From Mesorhizobium sp. B2-1-1 (GTDB taxonomy: Bacteria > Pseudomonadota > Alphaproteobacteria > Rhizobiales > Rhizobiaceae), in the NCBI RefSeq assembly GCF_006442975.2, contig NZ_CP083954.1, forward strand, positions 3,851,501 to 3,915,500: 64,000 bases of DNA, in the 5' to 3' direction. Below are positions 1 to 10,013 of this stretch, piece after piece. The notes under the pieces are model-generated. The model was not told the origin of the DNA, did not search any database, and saw only the letters and a list, made by a program, of their open reading frames with translations. Positions within the stretch are counted from its first letter, which is position 1. Each line of letters begins with the position of its first letter. The position numbers and the translations under genes are program-made.

Positions 1-370
1 TCGAGGCGCCAACCTGACGCCTGCCCGAGCCGAAATTCTGCAGGTTGACGATGATAGCGCGGCCCAGGCCGGTCACGTCAATGCCGGGGTGGTTGTAGAA
101 ATTCTTGTCCTCGGCCGACAGGAAGGCCGCCTTGACGCGGTCGGGGATGGCCTGGATCGGCAAATACAGGCGCCGTTCGCGCGCGTACTCGGCCATCAGC
201 GCGCCGTCCGAGGCATGGATTCGGGTGGTCACCGGCGGCTCGTACTTGGCCAGCACCTCATAGTCGGGCAGATCCTTGGACAAATGCCCGATATAGATGG
301 CAACCCCCGCCGCGACCAGCAGGGCCAGCGTCGTGCCGATACCGAAGAAATAGCCAATGAGACGAATCAT
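1..370 (-). CDS. mrcA: Penicillin-binding protein 1A, N-terminal part (cut by window start)
   Basis: Bifunctional peptidoglycan glycosyltransferase/transpeptidase of the inner membrane; only the first 123 residues are inside the window. The start ATG is at 370. Residues 5-27 form a hydrophobic N-terminal membrane anchor, followed by the start of the GT51 domain. The first glycosyltransferase motif EDKNFYNHPG lies at residues 87-96, with Glu87 as expected catalytic base. The reading frame stays open to the window edge. It is followed upstream on the same strand by the amiC amidase, the usual rhizobial mrcA-amiC-rne neighbourhood. Family assignment is firm; PBP1A rather than another class A PBP is inferred from the order. 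Confidence 0.88.
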   Translation of the reverse strand, partial: MIRLIGYFFGIGTTLALLVAAGVAIYIGHLSKDLPDYEVLAKYEPPVTTRIHASDGALMAEYARERRLYLPIQAIPDRVKAAFLSAEDKNFYNHPGIDVTGLGRAIIVNLQNFGSGRRQVGAS

Positions 371-583
371 GCCCGCTCCAGTCCTTGGTTCGGGAATTTC
401 CTAAACGAAGCCGCCTTCCGCGCAAGCATTCGAGCCGGTCCCAACCCGTAATCGAAAACCCATGTCGCTACCATGTGGGCAAAATACGGCAAGGCCGGAT
501 TTCGCGGCCGTGAGTCGGAAATAAAAGCGTCGGGTGTTGTCGCCGCGCAACGCTGCCTGTGGTTGCAGGCGTCGTCAGGCATT

Positions 584-1834
584 TCAGCCCCCGGTTCCCG
601 TTCCGGCACGCGCGGAAGCGAACAGCGCGACGGCGTTGGTGATGCTTTGCGCCGCCTTGCCGCGCCAGTCGGCGTCGAGCAGTTGCGCCTCGTCCTTGGC
701 ATTCGAGAGATAGCCTAGTTCGACCAGCACGGAGGGGACGTCAGGCGCTTTCAGCACCTTGAATCCCGCGGAACGCTGCGGATTGTTGATGAGGCCGACG
801 CTGGTCGACAACTGGCCGACCAGCGTGTGGGCGAAACTCATCGAAAAGGTGTGGGTCTCGCGGCGGATCAGGTCGATCAGGATATCGGTGACTTCCTTGT
901 TGTCGTCCTTGATCACCATGCCGGCGAACTGGTCCGAGAGATTTTCACGGTCGGCAAGCGCCTGCGCTTCCGGATCCGAAGCCTTGTCGGAAACGGTATA
1001 GACGGTCGCGCCACGGATGCCCTTGAGGCTGATGGTGTCGGCATGAATGGAGATGAGCAGGTCGGCCTCATGCTGGCGAGCGATGCGCACGCGGTCGTCC
1101 AGCCGCAAATATTCGTCGGTGTCGCGCGTCATGAAGACATCGTATCTGCCGACGGCGGCGAGCTTGTCGCGCAGTTCCGTGGCGAAAGCCAGCGTGACGT
1201 TCTTTTCGACGGTGCCGTTCAGGCCCTCGGCACCGCCATCGACGCCGCCATGGCCCGGATCGATGACGACGGTGAAGCGATGGCCCGGATTGGAGACCGG
1301 CCCGGTGCCGACCCGCCCGCCCTTGTCGGTCGAAACCGTGGAACCGGTGGTCAGCGCCTGATTGGCAAGGGCAGTGTCGAACTCGCGTTCGGAGGCCGCC
1401 GACATGTCGATGGCGATGCGGTAGCCCGCGCCGTCCTCGTTCTTGAGAACATCGAGCTTGTCGACCGCGAACGGCCCCTTCCCGGTGAGAACCAGCCGCG
1501 ACACGCCTGCCTCCAACTCACCCAGGCGCACGCCCTTGACCAGCCCGCGAGGCTTCAAATCCTTGGCATCGATGGCTAACTTCGTATTCGCCAGATCGAT
1601 GACCAGACGATTGGGCCCGCGCAAAAGGAACCATTTGACGTCGGGCTCGCGGTCGAAATCCATGACGATGCGCATCTTGGTGGCATCGCCCGCCATCTTG
1701 TAACCGGTTGCCGTGAGCGGGGCATCGGCGGCGTTGGCGACCAACGAAATGGTCATCGACAGCAGGAGGCAGAAGATCGCGAGCAAACGGCCGCCGGCAC
1801 GACTGCCCTTGTCTGTGAAGCCTGCCAGTCCCAT
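584..1834 (-). CDS. amiC: N-acetylmuramoyl-L-alanine amidase (AmiC type)
   Basis: Periplasmic zinc amidase that cleaves the amide bond between MurNAc and the stem peptide, normally used in daughter-cell separation. Length 416 aa. A signal peptide ends near residue 36 (LVANAADA). An AMIN septal-targeting domain covers about residues 40-150, a linker follows, and the Amidase_3 domain runs from about 187 to the end. Predicted Zn ligands are His195 (in IDPGHGG), Glu210 and His264 (in SIHAD); a catalytic Glu is in the late VELGYLSN motif. It ends about 210 bp before mrcA on the same strand and is divergent from rne, whose long leader separates them. Confidence 0.92.
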   Translation of the reverse strand: MGLAGFTDKGSRAGGRLLAIFCLLLSMTISLVANAADAPLTATGYKMAGDATKMRIVMDFDREPDVKWFLLRGPNRLVIDLANTKLAIDAKDLKPRGLVKGVRLGELEAGVSRLVLTGKGPFAVDKLDVLKNEDGAGYRIAIDMSAASEREFDTALANQALTTGSTVSTDKGGRVGTGPVSNPGHRFTVVIDPGHGGVDGGAEGLNGTVEKNVTLAFATELRDKLAAVGRYDVFMTRDTDEYLRLDDRVRIARQHEADLLISIHADTISLKGIRGATVYTVSDKASDPEAQALADRENLSDQFAGMVIKDDNKEVTDILIDLIRRETHTFSMSFAHTLVGQLSTSVGLINNPQRSAGFKVLKAPDVPSVLVELGYLSNAKDEAQLLDADWRGKAAQSITNAVALFASARAGTGTGG

Positions 1835-2484
1835 CTCTTTGCAGTCGCTCCCGGTTTGGCGCCAAGGCGCCCGGTCATGTAGTCGAAGTGCCGGTTAGGC
1901 CGCGAACTCGATTAACGATTGGTATCCAGAGAAGGTTAACCAAGCCTTTTCACGCGAGGCCCGGACCCGTGCTTACGTGGCGGAACCGCTTTTGCCGGCG
2001 TCGGAAAACGGGGTTGCCTTCCAACCCGCCAAATCATAAAAGCGATAGTGGATCACTGCAATCCTGGAACCGCCCTCCTCCGCAGCTTCCCGCTACAGGT
2101 GAGACGAAAGGCGGCTCCTTTCGCTCCATGCGAGAAGGGTTCAGGTGATCGCGACGAATTTCGCAGGTGTGCGCCCGTGGCGGGGGAATCGCCTGCGTGA
2201 GGAAAACGGCCGGGTTTGTCCCGCGCCGGCTCTGTATGAGCAAACAAGCTGGTCCGGTTTCCGGGCTTTGGTTCAAAAGGTTCTGCTGGTGACGATGGCT
2301 TCAAGCGCAATCATGGAAAGGTCCGCATCAAACCGCGCCAATATGGCTGCGGGCGGCACCGCCATGGCGCGCAGGCACCGTCCGGCGGACATTCAGACAT
2401 CCGGCACCCACATTCATCCAGACACACAGCAGCGGCCCTTGCGCCGCAAGCTGCGGCTGACGGCTGCCGGGGGGAAACGAAATA
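1835..2484 (+). other. 650-bp divergent control region and probable long rne leader
   Basis: No convincing gene is present. The region separates divergent amiC and rne. Near the rne side, CGCAGG at 2162-2167 is complementary to CCTGCG at 2192-2197, with further G/C-rich pairing possible in the loop. RNase E mRNAs commonly carry long structured leaders that mediate autoregulation, shown in enterobacteria, so a similar role here is plausible but inferred. The AT-richer stretch around 1905-1945 is a reasonable place for the divergent promoters. Confidence 0.45.
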
Positions 2485-5433
2485 ATGCCCAACAAAATGC
2501 TGATAGACGCCTCCCACCCGGAGGAAACACGCGTTGTCGTCGTACGCGGTAATCGTATCGAAGAATTCGACTTTGAATCACAGGACAAGAAGCAGCTCAA
2601 AGGAAACATCTATCTCGCCCGCGTAACGCGCGTCGAACCCTCCCTTCAGGCAGCCTTTGTCGAATATGGCGGCAACCGTCACGGTTTCCTCGCCTTCAGT
2701 GAAATACACCCCGACTACTACCAGATCCCCGTCGCCGACCGTCAGGCGCTGCTGCGCGCCGAAGCGCAGGAAGCCGAGGACGAGGACGATGAGGACGGCG
2801 AAGGCGACGACCGCCAGAGCCGCGATCGCGGCCGGCGCGGGCGCCGGCGCGGCGGCAAGGGCCGCGACCGCGCAGAACACAAGCGCGATGCGAGCGGGGC
2901 CGATGCCGACGAGGCAACCGAAACGGCCGGCGAGGCAGGCGACGCCGACAATGGCAATGACGCCGTCTCGGAGAACACTTCCCACGGTTCGGAAACCATC
3001 GAACATGCGGCCGATATCCCGGAACAGGCCGCGGATGCATCCAATCATGGCGAAGCCTCCCCCGAGCAGAGCGACGAATCGTCCGGACAGGACGAAGGCG
3101 AGACCCGCGAGGGCGGCCCGACGTCGATCGCCGCCTCCGTCGACGCCGACGTGATTTCCGAACCCGTCCCGCTGACGGAACAGGGCAGTGAATCCAGCGA
3201 CGATGATCGCGGCATGCTGGAAGAGGTTCAGTCTTCGCATCCGGACGATCACGAGGTCGAATCGGTCGGCGCCGAGGATGCCCTGGAGGAAGCGCGCAAC
3301 CGCCGTAAGCCGATGCGCCGCCAGTACAAGATCCAGGAAGTGATCAAGCGCCGCCAGATCCTGCTGGTGCAGGTTGTCAAGGAAGAGCGCGGCAACAAGG
3401 GCGCAGCGCTCACCACCTATCTGTCGCTTGCCGGCCGCTATTCCGTGCTGATGCCGAACACGGCGCGCGGCGGCGGAATTTCGCGCAAGATCACCAGTGC
3501 TGTGGACCGCAAGCGCCTCAAGGAAGTGGTCGCCGATCTCGAAGTGCCGCAAGGCATGGGCGTCATCCTGCGCACCGCAGGCGAGAGCCGCACCAAGGCC
3601 GAGATCAAGCGCGATTACGAATATCTGATGCGGCTTTGGGAGAACGTGCGCAATCTCACGCTCCAGTCCACGGCCCCTGCCCTCGTCTACGAGGAAGGCA
3701 GCCTGATCAAGCGTTCGGTGCGCGACCTCTATAACAAGGACATCGACGAGATCCTCGTCTCCGGCGAAGAGGGCTACCGCGAGGCCAAGGACTTCATGCG
3801 CATGCTGATGCCGAGCCACGCGAAGGTGGTTCAGCCGTTCCGCGATACGACGCCGATCTTCGTGCGCAATGGCATCGAGGCGCAGCTTGACCGCATGCTG
3901 CAGCCGCAAGTGACGCTGAAGAGCGGCGGCTACATCATCATCAACCAGACCGAGGCGCTGGTCGCCATCGACGTCAATTCGGGCCGCTCGACCAAGGAGC
4001 ACTCGATCGAGGACACCGCGCTCCACACCAATCTGGAAGCGGCGGAGGAAGTCGCCCGCCAGCTCAGGCTGCGCGACCTTGCCGGCCTGATCGTCATCGA
4101 CTTCATCGACATGGAGGAGAACCGCAACAACCGTGCCGTCGAGAAGCGGTTGAAGGATCATCTCAAGAACGACCGCGCGCGCATCCAGGTCGGCCGCATC
4201 TCGCATTTCGGCCTGATGGAGATGTCGCGCCAGCGCATCCGCGCCAGCGTGCTGGAATCGACCATGAAGCCTTGCCCGCATTGCGGCGGCACCGGCCATG
4301 TGCGCTCCGATTCGTCTGTCGCGCTGATGGTGGTCAGGGCGATCGAGGAGTTCCTGCTCAAGGATTCGCGCAGCCACATCACGGTTCGCACGCCCGCGGC
4401 GACCGCGCTCTATGTGCTCAACCACAAGCGCGGCACGCTGGTGGAACTGGAAAGCCGCTTCGGCCTGACCATCACGCTCGAGGCCGACGACACGGTCGGT
4501 TCGCAGCATTATGCGATCTTCCGCGGCGCGCTGGCCGAAAAGCCTGAAGGCTTCGTCGAGGCACGCACCCTGCCGGCCTATGTCGAACCGGAAGAGCCCG
4601 AGGATGAGACCATCGTCGAGGAGGAAAACGAAGCACCGGCCCAGGCCGAACAGCCGCGTCAGCCGCAGCAAGGTCAGCACCAGCAGAGGCCCGGCGAAGA
4701 GGGCGAAGGCCGCGACCGCAAGCGCCGCAAGCGTCGCAGACGCCGCGGCGGCAAGGATCGCGATCGAGAACATGGCCACACCGACGGTGCTTCCGTGTCG
4801 GCGCAGGCCGACGAGTTGTCCACATCGGAAAGCCCGGTGAGCCGTGACGAGGCGGAAGCCGGCGACGAGGCTCCGGTCCCCGCGGCCGGAACTGCCGAAA
4901 CGGCGGAAGCATCCGACGAGGGCCAGGGCAAGAAGCGTCGCCGCGGCAAGCGCGGCGGCAAACGCAACCGGCGCGAGGACGGCGAAGGCGAGGCCGAGGC
5001 AAGCGCCGATGAAGCGACCGAACCTTCCGGGGTCGATGCTTCCGAAAGCGAGCCTGCGATCGAGCCGGTAACCGTCGTGGCTGCGGAAGAGCCGGTGGCT
5101 CCAGTGAGCGACGAGGCGACGACCGCCGAGAAGCCCAAGAAGCCGCGGCGCGCAGCCAAGCCGAAGAAGGCAGCCGCCGAGGCTGTCGCCGAGGAGCCGA
5201 TCGCTGAACTGGCCGTTCCGGCACCCGCCGAGACGCCAGCCACGGCATCGGACGAGGCGGCGGCAGCGACCGCCGAGGAAACACCGAAGGCCCGTCCGTC
5301 ACGACGCAAGCCGGCGGCCATCGATGCGCCGATCGTGCCGGTGGTTTCCTCGACCGTCGCCGAAGAGCCGGAAACCAAGACCGAAGAGAAGCCGAAGCGC
5401 GCCGGCTGGTGGCAGCGGAAAGGTTTCTTCTGA
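2485..5433 (+). CDS. rne: Ribonuclease E
   Basis: Endoribonuclease for mRNA turnover and rRNA/tRNA maturation, and scaffold of the degradosome; 982 aa. The N-terminal S1-type domain (from about residue 35) is interrupted at about 90-272 by a low-complexity insert, Asp/Glu-rich with an Arg/Gly-rich block, as is common in alphaproteobacteria. The catalytic DNase-I-like part has IDVNSGRS near 494 and VIDFIDME near 538, carrying the two metal-binding Asp. The Zn-link CPHCGGTG is near 596. The tail after about 690 is a disordered mix of acidic and Arg-rich blocks ending in the WWQRKGFF terminus. The start is preceded by a G-rich Shine-Dalgarno. Confidence 0.96.
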   Translation: MPNKMLIDASHPEETRVVVVRGNRIEEFDFESQDKKQLKGNIYLARVTRVEPSLQAAFVEYGGNRHGFLAFSEIHPDYYQIPVADRQALLRAEAQEAEDEDDEDGEGDDRQSRDRGRRGRRRGGKGRDRAEHKRDASGADADEATETAGEAGDADNGNDAVSENTSHGSETIEHAADIPEQAADASNHGEASPEQSDESSGQDEGETREGGPTSIAASVDADVISEPVPLTEQGSESSDDDRGMLEEVQSSHPDDHEVESVGAEDALEEARNRRKPMRRQYKIQEVIKRRQILLVQVVKEERGNKGAALTTYLSLAGRYSVLMPNTARGGGISRKITSAVDRKRLKEVVADLEVPQGMGVILRTAGESRTKAEIKRDYEYLMRLWENVRNLTLQSTAPALVYEEGSLIKRSVRDLYNKDIDEILVSGEEGYREAKDFMRMLMPSHAKVVQPFRDTTPIFVRNGIEAQLDRMLQPQVTLKSGGYIIINQTEALVAIDVNSGRSTKEHSIEDTALHTNLEAAEEVARQLRLRDLAGLIVIDFIDMEENRNNRAVEKRLKDHLKNDRARIQVGRISHFGLMEMSRQRIRASVLESTMKPCPHCGGTGHVRSDSSVALMVVRAIEEFLLKDSRSHITVRTPAATALYVLNHKRGTLVELESRFGLTITLEADDTVGSQHYAIFRGALAEKPEGFVEARTLPAYVEPEEPEDETIVEEENEAPAQAEQPRQPQQGQHQQRPGEEGEGRDRKRRKRRRRRGGKDRDREHGHTDGASVSAQADELSTSESPVSRDEAEAGDEAPVPAAGTAETAEASDEGQGKKRRRGKRGGKRNRREDGEGEAEASADEATEPSGVDASESEPAIEPVTVVAAEEPVAPVSDEATTAEKPKKPRRAAKPKKAAAEAVAEEPIAELAVPAPAETPATASDEAAAATAEETPKARPSRRKPAAIDAPIVPVVSSTVAEEPETKTEEKPKRAGWWQRKGFF

Positions 5434-5464
5434 GATTTCAGCCCTTTGAACTGACTTCCTGAAT

Positions 5465-5505
5465 AAAAAAAATCCCGCGCCGGTCGAAAGACGGCGCGGG
5501 ATTTT
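5465..5505. terminator. Bidirectional rho-independent terminator of rne and glsA
   Basis: AATCCCGCGCCG at 5471-5482 pairs perfectly with CGGCGCGGGATT at 5492-5503 across a 9-nt loop. An A-run precedes the stem and a T-run follows it, so it can work in both directions. It lies between the ends of the converging rne and glsA genes. Confidence 0.93.
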
Positions 5506-5526
5506 CATATCCGGTTTGCCGGAACG

Positions 5527-6456
5527 TTACGGCGCGAAGATCGACCAGTTCATCATCCTGGCAAGCTTTTCCAGGGCGATCGAGCCCAGCTTGGAATTGC
5601 CGTTGGCGTTGAGGCCGGGCGACCAGACGGCGAGCGAGGCGACGCCGGGCACGATGCCCAATATGCCGCCGCCGACGCCGCTCTTGCCCGGAATGCCGAC
5701 GCGGAAGGCAAAATCACCGGAGCCGTCATAGTGGCCGCAGGTCAGCATCATGGCGCCGATGCGGCGTGCCCGCTCGACCGACACCACGGAATGTCCGGTC
5801 GCCGGATTTTTGCCGCCATTGGCGAGGAACCGGCCGGCCATCGCCAGCTGCCGGCAGCTCATGGCGATGGCGCAATGGTGGAAATAGACGCCGAGCGCCA
5901 GCTCCGGCGCATGATGAAGATTCCCGAAGGATTTCATGTAGTTGGCGAGCGCGAAGTTGCGATAGCCGGTGGCGCGCTCCGACGCTGCCACCTCGCGGTC
6001 GATGATGATGGTCTCGTCGTCGGCGAGGAACTGGATGAAGCGCAGGATCTCGCCGATCGCCTCGCGCGGCTGGTGGCCGGCAAGCAGGATGTCGGAGATG
6101 ACAATGGCGCCGGCATTGATGAAGGGATTGCGCGGAATGCCGTTCTCATGCTCGAGCTGCACGATCGAGTTGAACGGATTGCCCGAAGGCTCGCGCCCTA
6201 CCCGCTTCCACAGCGCGTCGCCGACATTGCCCAGCGCCAGCGTCAAGGTGAACACTTTCGAGATGCTCTGGATCGAAAAGGGCTGGTCGGCGTCGCCCGC
6301 CATCAGCACACGGCCGTCATTGGTGACGGCTGCGATGCCGAATTTCTTGGGATCAACCTTGCCGAGTTGCGGGATATAGGTGGCGACCTCGCCGCGATCG
6401 GTGCGTTCGGCCATTTCGACCGCGACTTCGGCCAGGGCCTGCTCGAGTTCCGGCAT
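5527..6456 (-). CDS. glsA: Glutaminase
   Basis: Hydrolyses L-glutamine to glutamate and ammonia in the cytoplasm. Length 309 aa, normal for the stand-alone bacterial glutaminase family, which has a beta-lactamase-like fold. The catalytic SxxK motif is S64-I-S-K67 inside [11 protein letters not shown]; the family blocks [15 protein letters not shown] and GKSGVGGGI are also present. It begins 4 bp after the stop of the upstream aminotransferase on the same strand, so the two are almost certainly co-transcribed and perhaps translationally coupled. It ends at the shared terminator with rne. Confidence 0.94.
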   Translation of the reverse strand: MPELEQALAEVAVEMAERTDRGEVATYIPQLGKVDPKKFGIAAVTNDGRVLMAGDADQPFSIQSISKVFTLTLALGNVGDALWKRVGREPSGNPFNSIVQLEHENGIPRNPFINAGAIVISDILLAGHQPREAIGEILRFIQFLADDETIIIDREVAASERATGYRNFALANYMKSFGNLHHAPELALGVYFHHCAIAMSCRQLAMAGRFLANGGKNPATGHSVVSVERARRIGAMMLTCGHYDGSGDFAFRVGIPGKSGVGGGILGIVPGVASLAVWSPGLNANGNSKLGSIALEKLARMMNWSIFAP

Positions 6457-6460
6457 GGAT

Positions 6461-7609
6461 CTACCTCAGCCAGCGTTCGATGCGCGCCAATGCCTCGACC
6501 ATGTCGTCATGGCTGCCGGCATAGGAGAAACGCATGGTGCGGTGCCCGGCCTGGGTGTCGAAATCACGGCCGGGCGTGGCCGCGACATGCGCTTCGGCCA
6601 GCATCTTGCGGGCGAAAGCCATGCTGTCATTGCTGTGCCTGGTGACGTCGCAAAAGGCATAGAAGGCGCCATCCATCGGTGCTGTGAGCGGAAAACCGAG
6701 CTCCGGCAGACGCTTCATCAGGAGCTCGCGGTTCCAGGCATAGCGACCCTTGACCGCTTCTAGCTCCTCGGTAGCGGCAAAGGCCTCGATTGCGGCGACC
6801 TGCGACAGTTCCGGCGGCGAGATGTAGAGGCTCTGCGCAATGCGCTCGATGGGCCGCACCAGCGCTTCCGGCAGCACCATCCAGCCGATGCGCCAGCCGG
6901 TCATGCAATAGTATTTCGAGAAGGAGTTGATCGCCGTGACACCGGTGCCAAAGGCGAGTGCCGTGGTGTCGGGCGCCGCATAGGCCAGCCGGTGGTAGAT
7001 CTCGTCGGAGATGACGGCAATGCCGAGCGCCTCCGCCGTCCGGACCAGGTCCGCGAGATCATCGGCCGGAATGACCGCGCCGGTCGGGTTGGCGGGACTT
7101 GCGAACAGCACGCCCTTCAGCGGTTTTTCGCGATGCGCGGTCTCCAGGTGAGCGGCATGAAGATAGGCCGCGTCGCCGAGCTCTATCTCGATCACTTCGA
7201 TGCCGAGCGCCGCCATGATGTTGCGATAGGCGGGGTAGCCCGGCGCTGCGATGGCGACCCGGTCACCAGGATCGAACATTGCCAGGAAGGCGAGATTGAA
7301 GGCGGCCGAGGATCCCGTCGTGACCGCGATCCGGTCGGGCGCGACATCAAGCCCATAGTGATCCCCATAGTGTTCCGCGATCGCCTTGCGCAATCCAGCC
7401 AGGCCCAGCGCATCGGTATAGCCAATGCGCCCGTCCTGCAAAGCCCTGGCCGCCGCGGCACGAACGCGGGCCGGAGCCGGATCGGACGGCTGGCCGACGG
7501 CCATGGAAATGACCGGCGCGCCCGTCGCTCTCAGCCGGTTCGCCTCGGCCAGCACATCCATGGCGTGGAAGGGTTCGACATTGCCACGGCGTGAGAGCGA
7601 AACGACCAT
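6461..7609 (-). CDS. PLP-dependent class I/II aminotransferase
   Basis: Fold-type I aminotransferase, 382 aa. The PLP lysine is Lys232 in [15 protein letters not shown]. Other family landmarks are SPANPTG at 171-177, SDEIYH at 201-206 and a late Arg motif (MRFSYA) that would bind the substrate carboxylate. The substrate cannot be read from sequence; aspartate, aromatic or branched amino acids are all possible. It is the first gene of a two-gene unit with glsA (4-bp gap), which suggests a shared job in glutamine/glutamate nitrogen use. Confidence 0.88.
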   Translation of the reverse strand: MVVSLSRRGNVEPFHAMDVLAEANRLRATGAPVISMAVGQPSDPAPARVRAAAARALQDGRIGYTDALGLAGLRKAIAEHYGDHYGLDVAPDRIAVTTGSSAAFNLAFLAMFDPGDRVAIAAPGYPAYRNIMAALGIEVIEIELGDAAYLHAAHLETAHREKPLKGVLFASPANPTGAVIPADDLADLVRTAEALGIAVISDEIYHRLAYAAPDTTALAFGTGVTAINSFSKYYCMTGWRIGWMVLPEALVRPIERIAQSLYISPPELSQVAAIEAFAATEELEAVKGRYAWNRELLMKRLPELGFPLTAPMDGAFYAFCDVTRHSNDSMAFARKMLAEAHVAATPGRDFDTQAGHRTMRFSYAGSHDDMVEALARIERWLR

Positions 7610-7755
7610 TTTGACCTCGATCCGACGATTGAGCGCACCACGTCCTGGCGCATGCGCCGCACAAATGCCCGATTGGTGTGAGGATCACAAGTTGAGGAAG
7701 TTTTTCCGGTGCCGACTTTTCATCTTTCGCCCGCTCGTCTACCAGTGGACACGTC

Positions 7756-9147
7756 ATGTTGAGCCGACCCAAATCGATGGTTGCCCGGGCAGCGCGCGTC
7801 GTTGCGACGCTTTCGCTTGGCGTCGCCGTCGCGGTGTCTGGTTCCATCAGCGCCTTCGCCCAGAACGTGCCGGTGGTGCGCGATGCCGAGATCGAGGCGC
7901 TGGTGCGCGACTACGCCCGCCCGATCTTCAAGGCCGCCGGTCTGGCGAATGACGGCATCGACATCGTCCTGGTCAACGACCAGAGCTTCAACGCGTTCGT
8001 CACCGGACGCCGGCTGTTCATCAACACGGGCGCCTTGATGGAAGCCGAAACGCCCAACGAGATCATCGGCGTCATCGCCCACGAGGCCGGCCACATCGCC
8101 GGCGGCCACCAGCAGAAACTGCGTGACCAGCTCGAGCGCGCCAAGACGATGGCCATCATCGCAACCTTGCTGGGCGCTGGCGCCATGGTCGCCGGGGCGA
8201 CCACCAACAGCCGCGGACTTGCCGGCGCCGGCGTGGGCGTGGCGGCTGGCGGCGGCGAGATGGCGCAGCGCAGCATTCTCGCCTATCAGCGCACCGAGGA
8301 GATGACGGCCGACCGCTCGGCGATCACCTATCTCAACGCCACCGGCCAGTCCGGCATGGGCATGCTGAAGACGTTTCAGCGTTTCCAGACGGCCTTGTCG
8401 CTGTCGGGCGCGCAGGTCGATCCCTACCGGATCAGCCATCCAATGCCGCGCGATCGAATCTCCAACCTCGAAGTGCTGGTCAAGCAGAGCCCCTATCTCG
8501 ACAAGGTCGATGCGCCGGCACTGCAATTGCGCCACGACATGATGCGGGTGAAGATCGCTGTCTACATGGAAGGCCAGGCCGCCGCGTCGCGGCTGATGCG
8601 AAAGATGCAGGGCAGCCTTGCCGCGCAGTATGGCGAGGCCCAATCGGCCTATCTTTTCGGCAACATCGCCACCGCACTCGCCAAGACCAACGCCTTGATC
8701 AAAGCCCAGCCCGGCAACGCCTATTTCCAGGAATTGCGCGGCGATATATTGATGAAGGCGAACAAGCCCAAGGAAGCTGCCGATGCCTACGCCAAGGCAG
8801 TCAGCCTCGACAAGGCGCGATCTGGATTGCTGCCGGTTTCGCTCGGCCAGGCGTTGATGGCGACGGGCACCCCAGACGCTCTGAAAAAGGCCGTGGTGCA
8901 GATCAACAACGGCTTGCGACGCGACAAGGAAAATTCCGTGGGATACCGCTATCTGGCGCAGGCCTATGGCGAATTGGGAGACATACCGGGCGCCGAGCTC
9001 GCCACGGCCGAGGGTCATTTCTATTCCGGTAACTACAAGGATGCGAAGATCTTCGCCATGCGAGCGCAGCAGCAACTCAAACGCGGCGAGCCGCGATGGA
9101 TACGCGCCCAGGACATCATAAACTACAAGCCGTCGGGCAAGGTATAG
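7756..9147 (+). CDS. Exported M48 family metalloprotease with TPR-like C-terminus (BepA-like)
   Basis: 463 aa with a signal peptide ending near residue 36 (SAFAQ). The zinc protease motif HEAGH is at residues 109-113, and a third ligand Glu sits in the downstream RTEEMTADR segment. A Gly/Ala-rich membrane-like stretch follows the active site. The C-terminal half from about residue 290 is helical with TPR-like repeats. The domain layout matches BepA/YfgC-type periplasmic proteases that act in outer-membrane protein quality control; that role is inferred from the family. It is divergent from the aminotransferase and followed 62 bp later by a DsbA-like protein. Confidence 0.88.
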   Translation: MLSRPKSMVARAARVVATLSLGVAVAVSGSISAFAQNVPVVRDAEIEALVRDYARPIFKAAGLANDGIDIVLVNDQSFNAFVTGRRLFINTGALMEAETPNEIIGVIAHEAGHIAGGHQQKLRDQLERAKTMAIIATLLGAGAMVAGATTNSRGLAGAGVGVAAGGGEMAQRSILAYQRTEEMTADRSAITYLNATGQSGMGMLKTFQRFQTALSLSGAQVDPYRISHPMPRDRISNLEVLVKQSPYLDKVDAPALQLRHDMMRVKIAVYMEGQAAASRLMRKMQGSLAAQYGEAQSAYLFGNIATALAKTNALIKAQPGNAYFQELRGDILMKANKPKEAADAYAKAVSLDKARSGLLPVSLGQALMATGTPDALKKAVVQINNGLRRDKENSVGYRYLAQAYGELGDIPGAELATAEGHFYSGNYKDAKIFAMRAQQQLKRGEPRWIRAQDIINYKPSGKV

Positions 9148-9209
9148 TGAACCTTCCGGCCGTGCGCTGCGACGCAGCCAGGCCGGAAAACAGGCAAAGG
9201 AACGGAACG

Positions 9210-10013
9210 ATGAAAAAGGCACTGCTGCTGGGCACCACGGGAGTTGCGATAGCCCTTGCCATGCTGGCGTTCGGTTTCGTGGCCGGCAGCCCGCAAATCG
9301 CGGAAGCCGGTGCGGCGCAACCGCTTCAGACGGCAGCGGACGATACCAAGATCGACCGCACCGAGGTCGAAGGCATCATCCGCGATTATCTCCTGAAGAA
9401 TCCGGAAGTGCTGCTGGAAGTCCAGGATGCGCTCGAGGCCAAGCAGAAGGAAGAGCAGCGCATTGCCCATCTCGGCGTCATCAAGGGCGCCAAGGAGCAG
9501 ATCTTCAACTCCTCCTTCGACGGCGTGGTCGGGAACCCGAACGGCAAGGTCACGATCGTCGAGTTCTACGACTACAATTGCGGCTTCTGCAAACGCGCCA
9601 TCGAAGACATGCAGGCGCTGACCAAGGCCGATCCGGACCTGCGTTTCGTGCTCAAGGAGTTCCCGATCCTCGGCCCGGATTCGCAGAAGGCCAGCGTCGT
9701 TTCGATGGCCTTCCACCTGATGATGCCGCAGAAGTACGGCGAGTTCCACAATGCGCTGCTCGGCGGCCAGGGTCGCGCCACCGAGGCGGCGGCGATCAAG
9801 GTCGCGCTTTCGCTCGGCGCCGATGAAGCGACGCTGCGTGAAAAGATGAAGGACCCGTCCATCACCGAAGCCTTCTCCAAGACCTACGATCTCGCCAACA
9901 AGCTGGCGATCACCGGAACGCCGTCCTATGTCGTCGGCAACGAGGTCGTGTTCGGGGCGCTCGGACAGGAAGTCCTGGCGGAGAAGATCGAGGCGGCGAA
10001 AGCCGCGCTTTGA
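9210..10013 (+). CDS. DsbA family thioredoxin-domain protein (Com1/ScsC-like)
   Basis: Exported thiol oxidoreductase or disulfide isomerase, 267 aa from the ATG at 9210. An N-terminal hydrophobic segment (residues 4-27) is a signal or anchor. A short helical region at about 45-95 resembles the oligomerisation stalk of ScsC-type proteins. The thioredoxin domain carries the active-site pair C124-GF-C127 and a cis-Pro loop, GTPSYVVG. The reading frame stays open further upstream, but the chosen start gives a proper signal peptide with AAAGG-type ribosome binding sequence. Its neighbour is an exported protease, so both probably serve envelope protein folding. Confidence 0.88.
   Translation: MKKALLLGTTGVAIALAMLAFGFVAGSPQIAEAGAAQPLQTAADDTKIDRTEVEGIIRDYLLKNPEVLLEVQDALEAKQKEEQRIAHLGVIKGAKEQIFNSSFDGVVGNPNGKVTIVEFYDYNCGFCKRAIEDMQALTKADPDLRFVLKEFPILGPDSQKASVVSMAFHLMMPQKYGEFHNALLGGQGRATEAAAIKVALSLGADEATLREKMKDPSITEAFSKTYDLANKLAITGTPSYVVGNEVVFGALGQEVLAEKIEAAKAAL

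Noticed and set aside
2578..4779. Long minus-strand open frame of 733 codons opposite rne
   Set aside because: It lies fully antisense to rne and its composition (Ala/Arg/Leu-rich with no domain) is that expected from a high-GC shadow frame.
7720..9222. 500-codon minus-strand frame opposite the M48 protease gene
   Set aside because: No domain or ribosome binding site; the plus strand holds a complete protease with signal peptide and HEAGH.
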